Assembly: GCA_959604825.1 (NCBI GenBank)
Contig: CAUHCN010000001.1
Location: forward strand, 157,445-221,444
Origin: an uncultured Collinsella sp.
Lineage (GTDB): Bacteria; Actinomycetota; Coriobacteriia; Coriobacteriales; Coriobacteriaceae
DNA: 64,000 nt
Reading direction: 5' to 3'
The translations under genes and the position numbers were made by a program. The notes under the pieces were generated by a model. The model searched no databases and was not told the DNA's origin. It worked only from the letters and a program-made list of their open reading frames with translations. This document shows positions 16,196 through 24,802 of the stretch, piece by piece; position 1 is the stretch's first letter; each line of letters opens with the position of its first letter.

Positions 16196-17518
16196 TTACG
16201 GCTCCAAAAGCCCTGCCATAAAGATGGGCAGATACAGCACGTCACCATCGCGGTGAAGATTACATTCCGCAAGTACCAGGGCGCGATCGATTCCGTAGCC
16301 CTTCGTTGCCAGTGCGTTATCGAGCGCCGCGTGGGACTTAAAACTCTTGCCCGATTTGACCTCGATGGCGAGCACTTCCCCATCGAACGTCTCTTCCACA
16401 AAATCGAGCTCACCGACCTTTTTGGACGTAAAGTAGCGCAATCTAAATCCGTGGGCTTTGAGCTCTTGGGCAACGAAGCCCTCGAATGCCGCCCCCATAT
16501 TCATGCCAAAGGGGCCTTCTGCCTCCCCATCAAAAACGCCTTGGGCGACCCTTTTGGAATACGACGACATAAGCATTCCGGTGTCCAAGTAAAACAGCTT
16601 AAACAGATTTCGTTGCTCCCCCAATAAAAGGGGTGCCACGGGCGCCGTTACGTTATACACAGGAAGCGCGACACCCGCCTCCGATAGCCAGAGGAAATGA
16701 TCTGTCACCTGCGAAAAACGTTTGACACCGTTAATCGATGACAGTTTGAATCGCTTGTTTTTGGAACCGGCCTCGCTGGGAATCAGATCATAGATATCGC
16801 GAATAACCAAGCGCAGCTCGGGCGGAGCGTACTTTGCGATGTCATCGCGATACAGGGCGTGAAGATCGCGGTGGATGTTTCGAACCTCGTCGACATTGCG
16901 CGTCGCCAAGAAGGAATTGACCGCGTCGGGCATGCCTCCCACCACCACATACTGATGGAACAGATCGAGCAAGCGGTCATACAGATAGCCGGGAAGCTCC
17001 CCCTCATTCTTTAGACAGCCCCTGAGCATGTCAAACACGCTGGCACCAACGCCATTTGCCCAGCAAAACTCCTCAAAGTCGAGCGGGTACATCTGGACCT
17101 GCTCGACATACCCCACCGGCAGGGAATCGATGCCCTCGAGCTCAACGCCAAGGAGCGATCCGGTAAGGATGTATCGAAAGTCGCCGCGCTGGACCAGATA
17201 TTTGATAAACGTCACCACGTTGGGGCATCGCTGCACCTCGTCGATAACCACAACGGTCTTGTTCGCAACCATCGGCTGCGTTGCAGCAATAGACATACGC
17301 ATAAGCAGATCATCCGCACTTTTCGCCGCCAAAAACGAATCGCGCACGGACGCGTCGGCGATAAGGTCGAACGTCACGACATTTTCGAACGATTCATTTG
17401 CAAAGACGTTGACCAAATATGACTTTCCTACCTGTCGGGCGCCCTTGACCAAAAGAGCCTTGTTAGGCGACGAGGCAAGCCAAGATTCAAACTGTGCTTT
17501 CGCTTTTCTCTGTAGCAT
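16196..17518 (-). CDS. AAA_14/DUF4143 ATPase with PD-(D/E)XK tail, number 1
   Basis: A 440-aa P-loop ATPase. Walker A is KGARQVGKS near residues 25-33, Walker B is TVVVIDEVQRCP, and the sensor region is YILTGSLLGVEL. The C-terminal domain ends with GELDFVEETFDG and VLAIEVKSGKS, the D-x(n)-ExK pattern of PD-(D/E)XK nuclease folds, as in DUF4143. The biological role of this widespread family is unknown. The start at 17518 has AGGGGTG upstream. The region before the gene holds four motifs at exact 33-bp spacing (17558-17670). Confidence 0.85.
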   Translation of the reverse strand: MLQRKAKAQFESWLASSPNKALLVKGARQVGKSYLVNVFANESFENVVTFDLIADASVRDSFLAAKSADDLLMRMSIAATQPMVANKTVVVIDEVQRCPNVVTFIKYLVQRGDFRYILTGSLLGVELEGIDSLPVGYVEQVQMYPLDFEEFCWANGVGASVFDMLRGCLKNEGELPGYLYDRLLDLFHQYVVVGGMPDAVNSFLATRNVDEVRNIHRDLHALYRDDIAKYAPPELRLVIRDIYDLIPSEAGSKNKRFKLSSINGVKRFSQVTDHFLWLSEAGVALPVYNVTAPVAPLLLGEQRNLFKLFYLDTGMLMSSYSKRVAQGVFDGEAEGPFGMNMGAAFEGFVAQELKAHGFRLRYFTSKKVGELDFVEETFDGEVLAIEVKSGKSFKSHAALDNALATKGYGIDRALVLAECNLHRDGDVLYLPIFMAGLLEP

Positions 17519-17557
17519 AAGCGCACCCCTTATTACGTGCTGTTTTAGCACTAGGAT

Positions 17558-17670
17558 ACACTTTTCCGTGGTTGCTAGATGCTCATTTCGACACTTTTTC
17601 GAGATTTTGAAGTGTGTATTACGACACTTTTCCGTACTTTTACACGGGATATTTCGACACTTTTTCGGAT
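17558..17670. repeat. Four direct repeats with exact 33-bp period upstream of ATPase 1
   Basis: ACACTTTT occurs at 17558, 17591, 17624 and 17657, each 33 bp from the next, within longer matches (CGACACTTTTTCG or CGACACTTTTCCG for the last three). The array starts 40 nt upstream of the ATPase start and reads GAAAAGTGTCG on that gene's strand. It looks like an iteron-type operator. The function is inferred from position only. Confidence 0.8.
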
Positions 17671-17692
17671 TTAAGCCTAACAGCAGCCGGCG

Positions 17693-17738
17693 AAATCAAG
17701 CGCCGTCTGCACATCATTTCGCAGGCGGCGCTTGATTT
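17693..17738. repeat. Intergenic hairpin beside the 33-bp repeats
   Basis: Arms AAATCAAGCGCCGTCTGC and GCAGGCGGCGCTTGATTT (18 nt, one mismatch) enclose a 10-nt loop. There is no T-run on either side, so I do not call it a terminator. It lies between the ATPase operator array and the SAM-like leader. Confidence 0.7.
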
Positions 17739-17757
17739 GTGTCCGCGCGCGCTGATA

Positions 17758-17883
17758 GACTCCATCGTGCCAGCAAGGAGCGGGCGCGTTTTATCCAGAG
17801 TCGGGGTAGAGAGTTGGCTCCACGATCCCGACGCCAACCGGCCAAGAGGCACGGTGGCCCTGCCAACATCGATGAAAGGAGTC
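17758..17883 (+). promoter_or_regulatory. Candidate SAM-I/SAM-IV clan riboswitch
   Basis: The leader contains TTATCCAGAG (17791), then GTCGGG pairing with CCCGAC, an inner GAG/CTC hairpin with loop AGTTGG, a following GCCAACC that can form a five-pair pseudoknot with the loop, and ACGGTG with TGCCAAC downstream. This is the order of elements in SAM-I type aptamers, with deviations in the joining region. GACTCC (17758-17763) pairs with GGAGTC (17878-17883), which includes the ribosome-binding site of the gene at 17887, suggesting control of translation. Called by eye only. Confidence 0.5.
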
Positions 17884-17886
17884 CGT

Positions 17887-18309
17887 ATGGACAATTTCTC
17901 CGTGCGCAGCGAGCGCAACTTCCACAACCTGGTCGCACAGCCAAAACGCATGCATCTTCTGGACAAGCCGAACGGCTACGCCTCGGCCATGGTCAAGAGC
18001 AGCCTCTCCCACCAGATGCGCTTTACGGTGCAGAAGCTCGAGGAAGAGCTCTGCGTTGCCGGCGACCCGCATGTGTTGCAAATCAAGCTGCTTGGAGACG
18101 ACTCGCGTGAGCCGTCCAGCTGGAAGGTGTTTGCCGACGGCGTGTGTGTTGCGGACGGATCGGGCGCCTTTGCCCGCGAGTGCTTCTGCGAGGGAGCCGA
18201 GGTGTTCCTGGACCTGTGTCGAGATACCGTACGTGCGGCCGAGCTGCGTCAGTGGAGCCGGAGGGAGTACGAGCTGTTGAGTGTGGCGCGTGGAGTTGCG
18301 GGGGTGTAG
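17887..18309 (+). CDS. Hypothetical protein behind a SAM-like leader
   Basis: 140 aa, start chosen at ATG 17887 with GAAAGGAG directly upstream. The sequence (MDNFSVRSERNFHNLVAQPK, then MRFTVQKLEEELCVAGD, FADGVCVADGSGAFARE and a basic C-terminus) matches no family I recognise. It has no membrane segment or signal peptide. The structured leader suggests a link to methionine or S-adenosylmethionine, but the protein itself gives no support for a specific function. Base composition is like the chromosomal core rather than the AT-richer island that follows. Confidence 0.6.
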   Translation: MDNFSVRSERNFHNLVAQPKRMHLLDKPNGYASAMVKSSLSHQMRFTVQKLEEELCVAGDPHVLQIKLLGDDSREPSSWKVFADGVCVADGSGAFARECFCEGAEVFLDLCRDTVRAAELRQWSRREYELLSVARGVAGV

Positions 18310-18430
18310 GCGAACGCACCCGCCACGCGAGACCGCGACAGCGTTGTTGGCAGGATTGTCCCTGCCTGACTCTTTGATTCCACGCCTGACCATATTGCCG
18401 TTCACCCGTTCGCCTCAACAGTCGCCAGCA

Positions 18431-18547
18431 ATGCAACGTTATAATTCTGAAAACGCATTTATATTGCACTTCGAGGCGTTGGAACTCGGAAACGACTTCC
18501 ACTACAACGTGCGCACAAAGTACCAATACGAAGCAGTGAAGGTTTAG
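18431..18547 (+). CDS. Possible small ORF (38 aa) just before trlF
   Basis: An ATG at 18431 opens a 38-aa frame (MQRYNSENAFILHF to KYQYEAVKV) that stops 2 nt before the trlF start and contains its ribosome-binding region. Composition matches the AT-richer trlF gene. It may be a leader peptide, a small component, or the 3' remnant of a lost gene. A TATAAT overlaps its start at 18440, which argues that the region may instead be promoter. The remaining gap 18310-18430 shows nothing. Confidence 0.25.
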   Translation: MQRYNSENAFILHFEALELGNDFHYNVRTKYQYEAVKV

Positions 18548-18549
18548 AG

Positions 18550-20844
18550 ATGCTTAATCAACTCATTAGCGTTGACTTGCATATACACTCAAAAGCGAGT
18601 GCATATAAAGAGCCGAAAGGTTTGGTTAGCGAATGCGATAGCGAGCACAGTCATGTGCTTTTATCCGCGCTAAGGGAAAACGACATTACGCTGTTCTCCA
18701 TAACCGACCACAATCGTTTCGACGATCAGCTGTATGAGGCTTTGTATTCGAAAATCGAATCAGACCATCTCGAGTTGTCCCTGCTTGCTGGCGTTGAATT
18801 TGATGTTAAGTTCGAACCAGATCGCGACATCGCGCATGTTATAACGATTTTTGATGCGAAGTCGGCTGGTGATCGCCTTCGCATCAAAAGGGCCATAGAA
18901 AAGAACTTGATTAAAGATAAGGGCGGCTATTACGACATCCCATCATTCGAGGCGCTTCTCAAGCAGATAAAACTGAATACGATTCTGATTGCTCATCAGC
19001 ATTCAGGCTTCAATGGCAGCCAGAAAAAGAGATCGCTCGGCAGAGCGACCGATGGCCTAAACGCCTATAAGTTCGGATACATTGACGCGCTTGAATACAA
19101 CAAACCCGTTGTCCAGGGGATCCTTCGAAGCGAGCTTTCCAATTTAGAGCTTCCGGCACGGATGGTGATTGGCAGCGACTGCCATCAATGGTCTTGCTAT
19201 CCAAAGCATGATGAAGCGGCGGAAGCCAAGGAGGCCTTTTGCACTAAAATGCGAGCACTGCCCACCTTCAAAGGCTTGCTGATGGCGCTTACGTCTCCGC
19301 ATACGCGCTTGCGGGCAGGTGCCTACGACATGCGCCCCGATTACATTTCTGAGATCAAGCTATGTGGGGCTACCATCCCAATGAGTCCTGGGATTAACGT
19401 AATAATAGGTGAAAACGGAATAGGTAAATCGTCTCTGCTGACACTTCTGGCCGAGCAATCTCCGAAGCAAAAATGGGTGAAAACGCTCAAGAGCAGAACT
19501 GAGTTTTCCTGCAACAGACATCCGGATAAGGCAAACCTTAAATTCGTTTCGCAAGGTCAGCTTCAAGGTGATTACAACAAAAACGGCAAGGTGTTCGACG
19601 ACAGTCTATTTGAGGAGGTCTCTAACAGCTCGTTCGAAGATGCAGTTCGCCATTTTTCTTCTAATCTGAAATCAAGAATTGCGGCAAACATCAATGCTGC
19701 AACGAAGATGCTTGCTGTCGGAGAATCTGCGCTTACATTGCAGCCAAGCCTGGAAGGTACAACTTACTCATTCGTCGTTTCCTGCCCAGAAGACTTCACC
19801 AATGTGACAAACAAATGGACTGCACCCAACCAATCGTTGTCCACCATCACAAACAAGATCGACACCGAAATTGGAAGGGGACCCAACTGCTACACCGATG
19901 AAGAGATCAAACGCCTGCAAGAGGCGAAGCGCCAGCTCGAGATCGTATCCTCGAGAGTCAAGGATTCCTTCGAGGAAGTCAATTCGGAAGCGTTGGTTAA
20001 AGGCGTTATATCAAACTCCATCAAGGCCTACGATCAACGAACCGAACAACGTAGCAGCGAAGAAGATAACGAAAAGGCTGCTTATAAAAAGGCGAAGCGC
20101 TCTTTTGTTGACGACGTTGTTTGGCTTGCCCAACAAAGCAGTGTCGAAAAGAATCCGCCCGTCTTTCCGGTGCTAGACAATGGCGCAGGAGTTTCCCAAA
20201 AGCCGAGTCAAGGATTTAAGTTCGTTCGACGTGCGAAGTATTCCGACTCTTCGGACCTCTTGGGCGATTTCCTCCAGTGCTTCAACAAGGCATATCAGGA
20301 TTTAGGCAAGCTGCTTTCGATCCGGTCTGTGGAAGATATAACCAGCGCGATACCGAGCTGTGCAAAGCCTTGGGAAACGTCATTCGATACCATGGTCGAT
20401 AAGTTCATAAAAGCTCAGGAATGCGTAACCGACACAATTATGGACGTCGAAAGCGCAAAGATGGGAAATACTCTTGGCGAGATGTCGTTAACGTACTACA
20501 GATACGTCACAAGCGCCCAGGCATCGCTATCTGTCTTCATGGCCGATCAGCCGGAGGATAACATCTCAAACAATAGAGTCAGTTCCTACCTAACAGATTA
20601 TTTTAACGACCTCCGTTCTAGATCCCAGGTCATCATTGTCACACACAGCCCTCTTCTCGTGGTCAACCAGGACGCTGATAATGTAATCGTTCTAAAGCAA
20701 GGGACAGATAAACCTTTAGATGTTTCTTTTGGTTGTCTCGAGTCGAACGACACAGGGGTGATTCTTGAGGAAGTTGCCGACATTATGGACGGCGGCAAAG
20801 AGGCCATACGCAAAAGGATGAGAGCATATGAAGCGATTGATTAA
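18550..20844 (+). CDS. TrlF-type PHP phosphoesterase fused to SMC-like AAA ATPase
   Basis: 764 aa. An N-terminal PHP domain has the metal-binding set VDLHIHSKAS (about residue 9), SITDHNRFDD (51), GVEFDV, LIAHQHSGF and IGSDCHQW (about 207). A RecF/SMC-type ATPase follows: Walker A GENGIGKSS near 287, a coiled-coil middle, and ADQPEDNIS near 665, the DQPED signature of this family, plus VTHSPLLVVNQDADNVIVL. Such PHP-ATPases occur in mobile and antiviral contexts. It overlaps the next gene by 17 nt, and the pair is AT-richer than its flanks, which suggests transfer. Confidence 0.8.
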   Translation: MLNQLISVDLHIHSKASAYKEPKGLVSECDSEHSHVLLSALRENDITLFSITDHNRFDDQLYEALYSKIESDHLELSLLAGVEFDVKFEPDRDIAHVITIFDAKSAGDRLRIKRAIEKNLIKDKGGYYDIPSFEALLKQIKLNTILIAHQHSGFNGSQKKRSLGRATDGLNAYKFGYIDALEYNKPVVQGILRSELSNLELPARMVIGSDCHQWSCYPKHDEAAEAKEAFCTKMRALPTFKGLLMALTSPHTRLRAGAYDMRPDYISEIKLCGATIPMSPGINVIIGENGIGKSSLLTLLAEQSPKQKWVKTLKSRTEFSCNRHPDKANLKFVSQGQLQGDYNKNGKVFDDSLFEEVSNSSFEDAVRHFSSNLKSRIAANINAATKMLAVGESALTLQPSLEGTTYSFVVSCPEDFTNVTNKWTAPNQSLSTITNKIDTEIGRGPNCYTDEEIKRLQEAKRQLEIVSSRVKDSFEEVNSEALVKGVISNSIKAYDQRTEQRSSEEDNEKAAYKKAKRSFVDDVVWLAQQSSVEKNPPVFPVLDNGAGVSQKPSQGFKFVRRAKYSDSSDLLGDFLQCFNKAYQDLGKLLSIRSVEDITSAIPSCAKPWETSFDTMVDKFIKAQECVTDTIMDVESAKMGNTLGEMSLTYYRYVTSAQASLSVFMADQPEDNISNNRVSSYLTDYFNDLRSRSQVIIVTHSPLLVVNQDADNVIVLKQGTDKPLDVSFGCLESNDTGVILEEVADIMDGGKEAIRKRMRAYEAID

Positions 20845-21130
20845 ACTTGAGGGCACTGGCGGCGGCATTTCGATGCAGGTCGAAAACAAACCTCCCACTG
20901 TGTTTCCGCTGGCGGACGACATAAAGGCAACGGAGTTGTTTAAGGCGCTCGATTTCCATCGAGGCTGCCAATACAAGGTTGAGCGTGATGCTTCTGGCGA
21001 GCTGGCTCCTGGCGCCTTCGATGGTTTTTGCGGACTAATTGAAGATATAGTTCAAGGCATTAATAAGATTAGCGATTCATCCGATGAAACTGTCACCAAG
21101 CTTTCGAGTGAAGAGTCTATGCCCGACTAA
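20828..21130 (+). CDS. Small partner protein of the TrlF ATPase
   Basis: A 100-aa protein whose start overlaps the TrlF gene by 17 nt, so translation is probably coupled. The sequence (MKRLIKLEGTGGGISMQVENKP, ATELFKALDFHRGCQYKVER, an acidic C-terminus ESMPD) matches no domain I recognise. Position and coupling suggest a dedicated subunit or regulator of the upstream ATPase, comparable to the small middle components of ATPase-based conflict systems. That comparison is inference. Confidence 0.65.
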   Translation: MKRLIKLEGTGGGISMQVENKPPTVFPLADDIKATELFKALDFHRGCQYKVERDASGELAPGAFDGFCGLIEDIVQGINKISDSSDETVTKLSSEESMPD

Positions 21131-21396
21131 AAGAACCTGGCTCCATCGTGCCTGAAGACATGACAGAAAGCTGTATTTTCAAGCGCGTTGATGAAACCGC
21201 CTTTGGTTCGAAACACTAAGAATGAAACGTTAAGCTCTCCCCATTCCAAAGATACTTGCGTTGTCGGCATCGGCAGCCGAGTTGGTTGCGTTCAACGTTA
21301 CCGATGCTAAGGGTCTGGAGTATTAAGAGGCTAAGCGGCGTATTGACGAAATTGACCCGCCAACAATAACCGCAAAGGATAGATAGGTCTTTAAGG
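21131..21396 (+). other. Gap with short coding-like remnants
   Basis: 266 nt between the TrlF pair and the GmrSD-like gene. No full gene. Short frames look like gene ends: MTESCIFKRVDETAFGSKH then stop (21160-21219), one ending TDAKGLEY then stop (to about 21325), reminiscent of a UvrD-type helicase motif, and RRIDEIDPPTITAKDR then stop (to about 21385). These may be leftovers of defence genes lost by recombination; the evidence is weak. Confidence 0.3.
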
Positions 21397-23100
21397 ATGG
21401 ATGCAGGAAAATCTACGATAAGTGGCGTGTTCAACGGATCACGTCTGCTTGAAATACCCTTCTACCAGCGCGCGTACGTTTGGGGAGAGGAGCAATGGGA
21501 GCGCTTCCTCGGCGACATGGAGTTCGTCACCGCCTCGAAGAGACCCTATTTCCTTGGCTCCATCATCCTGAAGCAAGCCTCCTCAGGCAACACCTGGTCC
21601 GAGGTGTCCGAGGTTCGTACCGTCATCGACGGCCAGCAGCGCCTCACGACCATGGTCATCTTCTTCAAGGCACTCTGCGCGAGAATCGACGCCGACAGGC
21701 TGTTTGAGCGAGATTTCGTCCTGGAAACCGGCGAAGTCGCCTTGAGACATGGCAAGTACGACCGGGAGGATTTCGAAAGGGTCGCCAGCGCCGCAAGCTG
21801 CGAGCCCCTCGAGGGCTCCTCGGCCATCATCCTTGCCTACAATTACTTCCTCAAGAACATCGACCCAAAGAAAATCGACAGGAACACGGTCAAGTCGAAT
21901 GTCCAGTTCGTTTGCATCGATCTCACTGAGGGCGAGGACGAGCAGCAGATATTCGACACCATCAACTCACTCGGAGTACGTCTGACGACGGCGGAACTCC
22001 TCAAGAACTACTTCTTCAACCGCGAGAACGAACAAGCGTTCAAGGAATGCTGGGAAGATGTCTTCGAGCCTACGGCGGAAAAGAGGGAGTATTGGGAGCA
22101 GGAGGTCATGACCGGACGCATCAAGCGCACGCTCGTCGACCTGTTCTTCGACGCGTTCCTCCAGATCCTGGTTCAGGATAAGAAGCGCGGCGTCACAGCC
22201 GAGGACAAGCTCTTCTATTCGCGCACGTCCAACCTCTTCCAGTCCTATAAGGACTTCATCAGCAGGTACTACAACGGAGATAAGGACGAGATCCTCAGCA
22301 GCATGAAGGCGTATGCCAAGGTGTTCGAGTCCACGTTCGACCAAAGCTACTGCGACGCGGACACCCCCTCCGCTCCCGGCGTCGAGCGCCTGAACGTGCT
22401 GATATTCGGCCTTAAGAACTCGACGCTCATCCCATATGTGCTCTACGTTCGCAAGAACGCGAAGTCTTCTAGCGAGGAATCCGAGATCTATGCCCTGCTC
22501 GAGAGCTACATCGTCCGTCGAATGCTGGTTCAAGCGACCACGAAGAACTACAACAGGCTGTTTACCTCGCTGATCCTGAACGAGGTGAAGGACGCGAAGG
22601 CGCTGAGGAAGGCTCTCGAAGCCAATAACGAGGCGACGACGTACATGCCCGGCGATGCCGAGGTTCGAAGGGCGTTCAAGGAATCGTGCCTGTACAACCT
22701 TCAGTCCAAAGGCGTCCTATATCTGCTGGAAAGCGCCATACGCCCGGGCATGAGCAGCACAGCCCTGCTCGGATTCAACCAGTACACCCTCGAGCACATG
22801 ATGCCCAAGAAGTGGCGAAACAAATGGGGAACCCTCGACGACGAAGCCGCCACGCGAAGGGACCGGAAGCTCCTCACGCTCGGCAACCTCGCCATCATCA
22901 CGCATTCGCTCAACGCCTCCATCCGCGATGCCGATTGGACCACCAAGAAGCAGGGAAAGGGATACAAGGACGGCTTGGCCCTCTGTGCCGCCGGCCTTGC
23001 GACCATGGCCGATGCCTTGGAGAAGAAGTCTTGGGACGAGGGTGACATCGCCGAACGCGCGGAATGGCTTGCGGACAAGGCGTTGGAGGTCTGGCGCTAA
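21397..23100 (+). CDS. GmrSD-type DUF262/DUF1524 restriction-like protein
   Basis: 567 aa. The N-terminal DUF262 domain has IPFYQRAYVWGEEQWERFL and the NTPase-linked DGQQRLTTMVIFFKAL. The C-terminal DUF1524 domain has an HNH-like nuclease site (FNQYTLEHMMPKKWRNKWG, then LGNLAIITHSLNASIRDADW). Single-chain DUF262-DUF1524 proteins resemble GmrSD, a type IV restriction enzyme that cleaves modified phage DNA. It stands alone downstream of the TrlF pair on the same strand. Its GC-rich codon use differs from trlF, so the two may have arrived separately. Substrate specificity cannot be read from sequence. Confidence 0.85.
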   Translation: MDAGKSTISGVFNGSRLLEIPFYQRAYVWGEEQWERFLGDMEFVTASKRPYFLGSIILKQASSGNTWSEVSEVRTVIDGQQRLTTMVIFFKALCARIDADRLFERDFVLETGEVALRHGKYDREDFERVASAASCEPLEGSSAIILAYNYFLKNIDPKKIDRNTVKSNVQFVCIDLTEGEDEQQIFDTINSLGVRLTTAELLKNYFFNRENEQAFKECWEDVFEPTAEKREYWEQEVMTGRIKRTLVDLFFDAFLQILVQDKKRGVTAEDKLFYSRTSNLFQSYKDFISRYYNGDKDEILSSMKAYAKVFESTFDQSYCDADTPSAPGVERLNVLIFGLKNSTLIPYVLYVRKNAKSSSEESEIYALLESYIVRRMLVQATTKNYNRLFTSLILNEVKDAKALRKALEANNEATTYMPGDAEVRRAFKESCLYNLQSKGVLYLLESAIRPGMSSTALLGFNQYTLEHMMPKKWRNKWGTLDDEAATRRDRKLLTLGNLAIITHSLNASIRDADWTTKKQGKGYKDGLALCAAGLATMADALEKKSWDEGDIAERAEWLADKALEVWR

Positions 23101-23129
23101 GCCCTGCATGCGCCCCATCTCGAAGATAT

Positions 23130-24440
23130 CTACACAATCACTTCCTCAGAACCATCGCCCGTCTCGGCATTCTCCTCTACCACCTTGAAAATTATGACGT
23201 TGTCGGGTCCGATGACAATCGTGTCAGCCTCATTGAAGGCGAAGTTTATCGTTTCGAGCTCCTCCTTATTTCGATCGGCAATTTCTCGGACAACGTTTTC
23301 GTTTGAGACCACATCCTGCAGCTTTGCACGCTTCTCAGAGATGTCCGCCTTCGCCTTAGCGCGCATGCGCATCGGGTTGAGGCGGTTCACGTTTTTTCCC
23401 GCTTCGCGGAGCAGCCCCAGGACAACATTCTCGACCTCACGGTCGTCTTCCGAGCGCTCAGCGATAGCGAGCGGTTTTCCTCCCACTTTGGAGATTTTCT
23501 CCGAAAGAGCGAGCCTCGCTTCCCCTCGAACGGAAGAAAACCCGTCCGCCATCCGTCTTGTTATCTGCCCGTCGGTTTCAATTCTCTGCCTCGTGTAGTC
23601 GCCCTCGAAACGCATGCCTATCTGCTGAGCCATAACGAAAAGCTGGAATGCCACGGCGGCTCGCGTTTCCATCGCGGAGAGCTTCTCCGCCTCCTCGGCT
23701 ATCTTTTCCGCCGAGAGGCGCTTCCTTGCCCGCACCTCGGCTGAAAAGTCCTTCATGCACTCGAGTTCATAGTTCCACGCCTTGTTTGCCTCACACTGTG
23801 CGTCCTCAATAATCTGCAGCGCGACTTGACGCTTCTCGGCGCTGGCGCCGTACTCCTGGCACTTGAGAGTAAGGCGATCAAGAGCGTCATATGCCGCTTT
23901 GAGCTCGGCATCGCGCTCGCGCTGCATATCTCGCTGAATCGCCTCGATGCCGGACTGAAGACCGTCAAGTTTCTCGTTTATCTGGTTCATATACGCCATG
24001 CCCACCGCCACCGCGGCACCCTGAAGCGCAAGGTTTGTCACCGCAGCGGGTTGAAGACCAGCCTGCTTGATACCAGCCATCTCGTTGAACTTACCGTCAC
24101 TGCCAAAACTGGAAAGGAGCTTATAACCATCCCATTCGGGTGCCTTGCGTGAGCAGAGGTCCGCCCAGCCCACGCCCTCTGGGAACCTGACCATCGCCAT
24201 GCCGATCTCGTTGACGCCCTGTGCGACGTTGGCGCCAAACGGTATGAGAGCATCTGCCGCGATGGCAGCCTTGCTTCCTACAGGAAGCCTAACGGTTCTC
24301 ACTGCAGAATCCTTGAGAGCCGCCAACTCATTTTCGGATATCCTCGAGAGAGCTTGCCCCTGTGCGAGCTCGATGGCGGCAACGTCATTGGCGGATTCAT
24401 CGGCCTCTTCAGTACCGAAGAGGCGGTCTAGGAAAGACAT
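23130..24440 (-). CDS. Hypothetical coiled-coil protein
   Basis: 436 aa, starting MSFLDRLFGTEEADESAND. There is a small-residue-rich segment near residues 130-150 (AVTNLALQGAAVAVGMAYM), followed by long Glu/Lys/Arg-rich helices from about 155 to 390 predicted by eye to be coiled coil, and a beta-like C-terminal end (TIVIGPDNVIIFKVVEEN). I do not recognise the family. It is convergent with the GmrSD-like gene and lies within the island, so a defence or envelope role is possible but unproven. Confidence 0.6.
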   Translation of the reverse strand: MSFLDRLFGTEEADESANDVAAIELAQGQALSRISENELAALKDSAVRTVRLPVGSKAAIAADALIPFGANVAQGVNEIGMAMVRFPEGVGWADLCSRKAPEWDGYKLLSSFGSDGKFNEMAGIKQAGLQPAAVTNLALQGAAVAVGMAYMNQINEKLDGLQSGIEAIQRDMQRERDAELKAAYDALDRLTLKCQEYGASAEKRQVALQIIEDAQCEANKAWNYELECMKDFSAEVRARKRLSAEKIAEEAEKLSAMETRAAVAFQLFVMAQQIGMRFEGDYTRQRIETDGQITRRMADGFSSVRGEARLALSEKISKVGGKPLAIAERSEDDREVENVVLGLLREAGKNVNRLNPMRMRAKAKADISEKRAKLQDVVSNENVVREIADRNKEELETINFAFNEADTIVIGPDNVIIFKVVEENAETGDGSEEVIV

Positions 24441-24802
24441 GAGGCAGCTCCTAATGGACGGATGTAGTTGCGGTTATTATCCCACCGCCGTCGAGGTCAG
24501 AAGGCGGGAGAACGTATCGGCTCTCGTGGCGGCAGAGCGCGCGGCGAAAGTCAAACAAACGAGAGCGGTGTCCATACCTGACACCAGGGTTAAGTCCATC
24601 TTGATGACGGAGAGGGACCAAAGCTAATTAAGCCTACAGGTAGGGCAGCATGAAAATGGCGGGCAAATAAGATAACTGGCCCCGCAAGCCCACTAACAGC
24701 GCCTTCGGCGATTGAATCTCGGCACTATTCAGCCCATGAAAATGGCGGGCAAAAAGAATTTGGGCCCGATGACTTGAGTCAGAGTTCATTCCGGAGCCCT
24801 GC
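24441..24802. other. Gap with two 19-bp direct repeats
   Basis: 362 nt. A 19-bp sequence starting CATGAAAATGGCGGGC occurs at 24649-24667 and 24735-24753, 86 bp apart. A 57-aa open frame at 24454-24627 (MDGCSCGYYPTAVEVRRREN to MTERDQS) has no clear ribosome-binding site and no recognised family; I do not call it a gene. The right end of the gap is a terminator-like hairpin (24753-24799). Confidence 0.5.
24753..24799 (-). terminator. Terminator after the DEDDh exonuclease
   Basis: On the minus strand a GGGCTCCGG/ATCGGGCCC-type imperfect hairpin with loop CTGACTCAAG is followed by AAATTCTTTTTG. It starts 4 nt after the exonuclease stop. A second copy with nearly the same stem and loop lies at 25700-25747. 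Confidence 0.6.

Noticed and set aside
17740..17886. tRNA or small stable RNA
   Set aside because: No cloverleaf or CCA end; the pairing pattern fits a SAM-type aptamer better.
18550..24440. Complete type I or BREX restriction system
   Set aside because: No HsdM/HsdS, PglX, BrxC or methyltransferase gene is found; only the TrlF pair and a stand-alone DUF262 protein are present.
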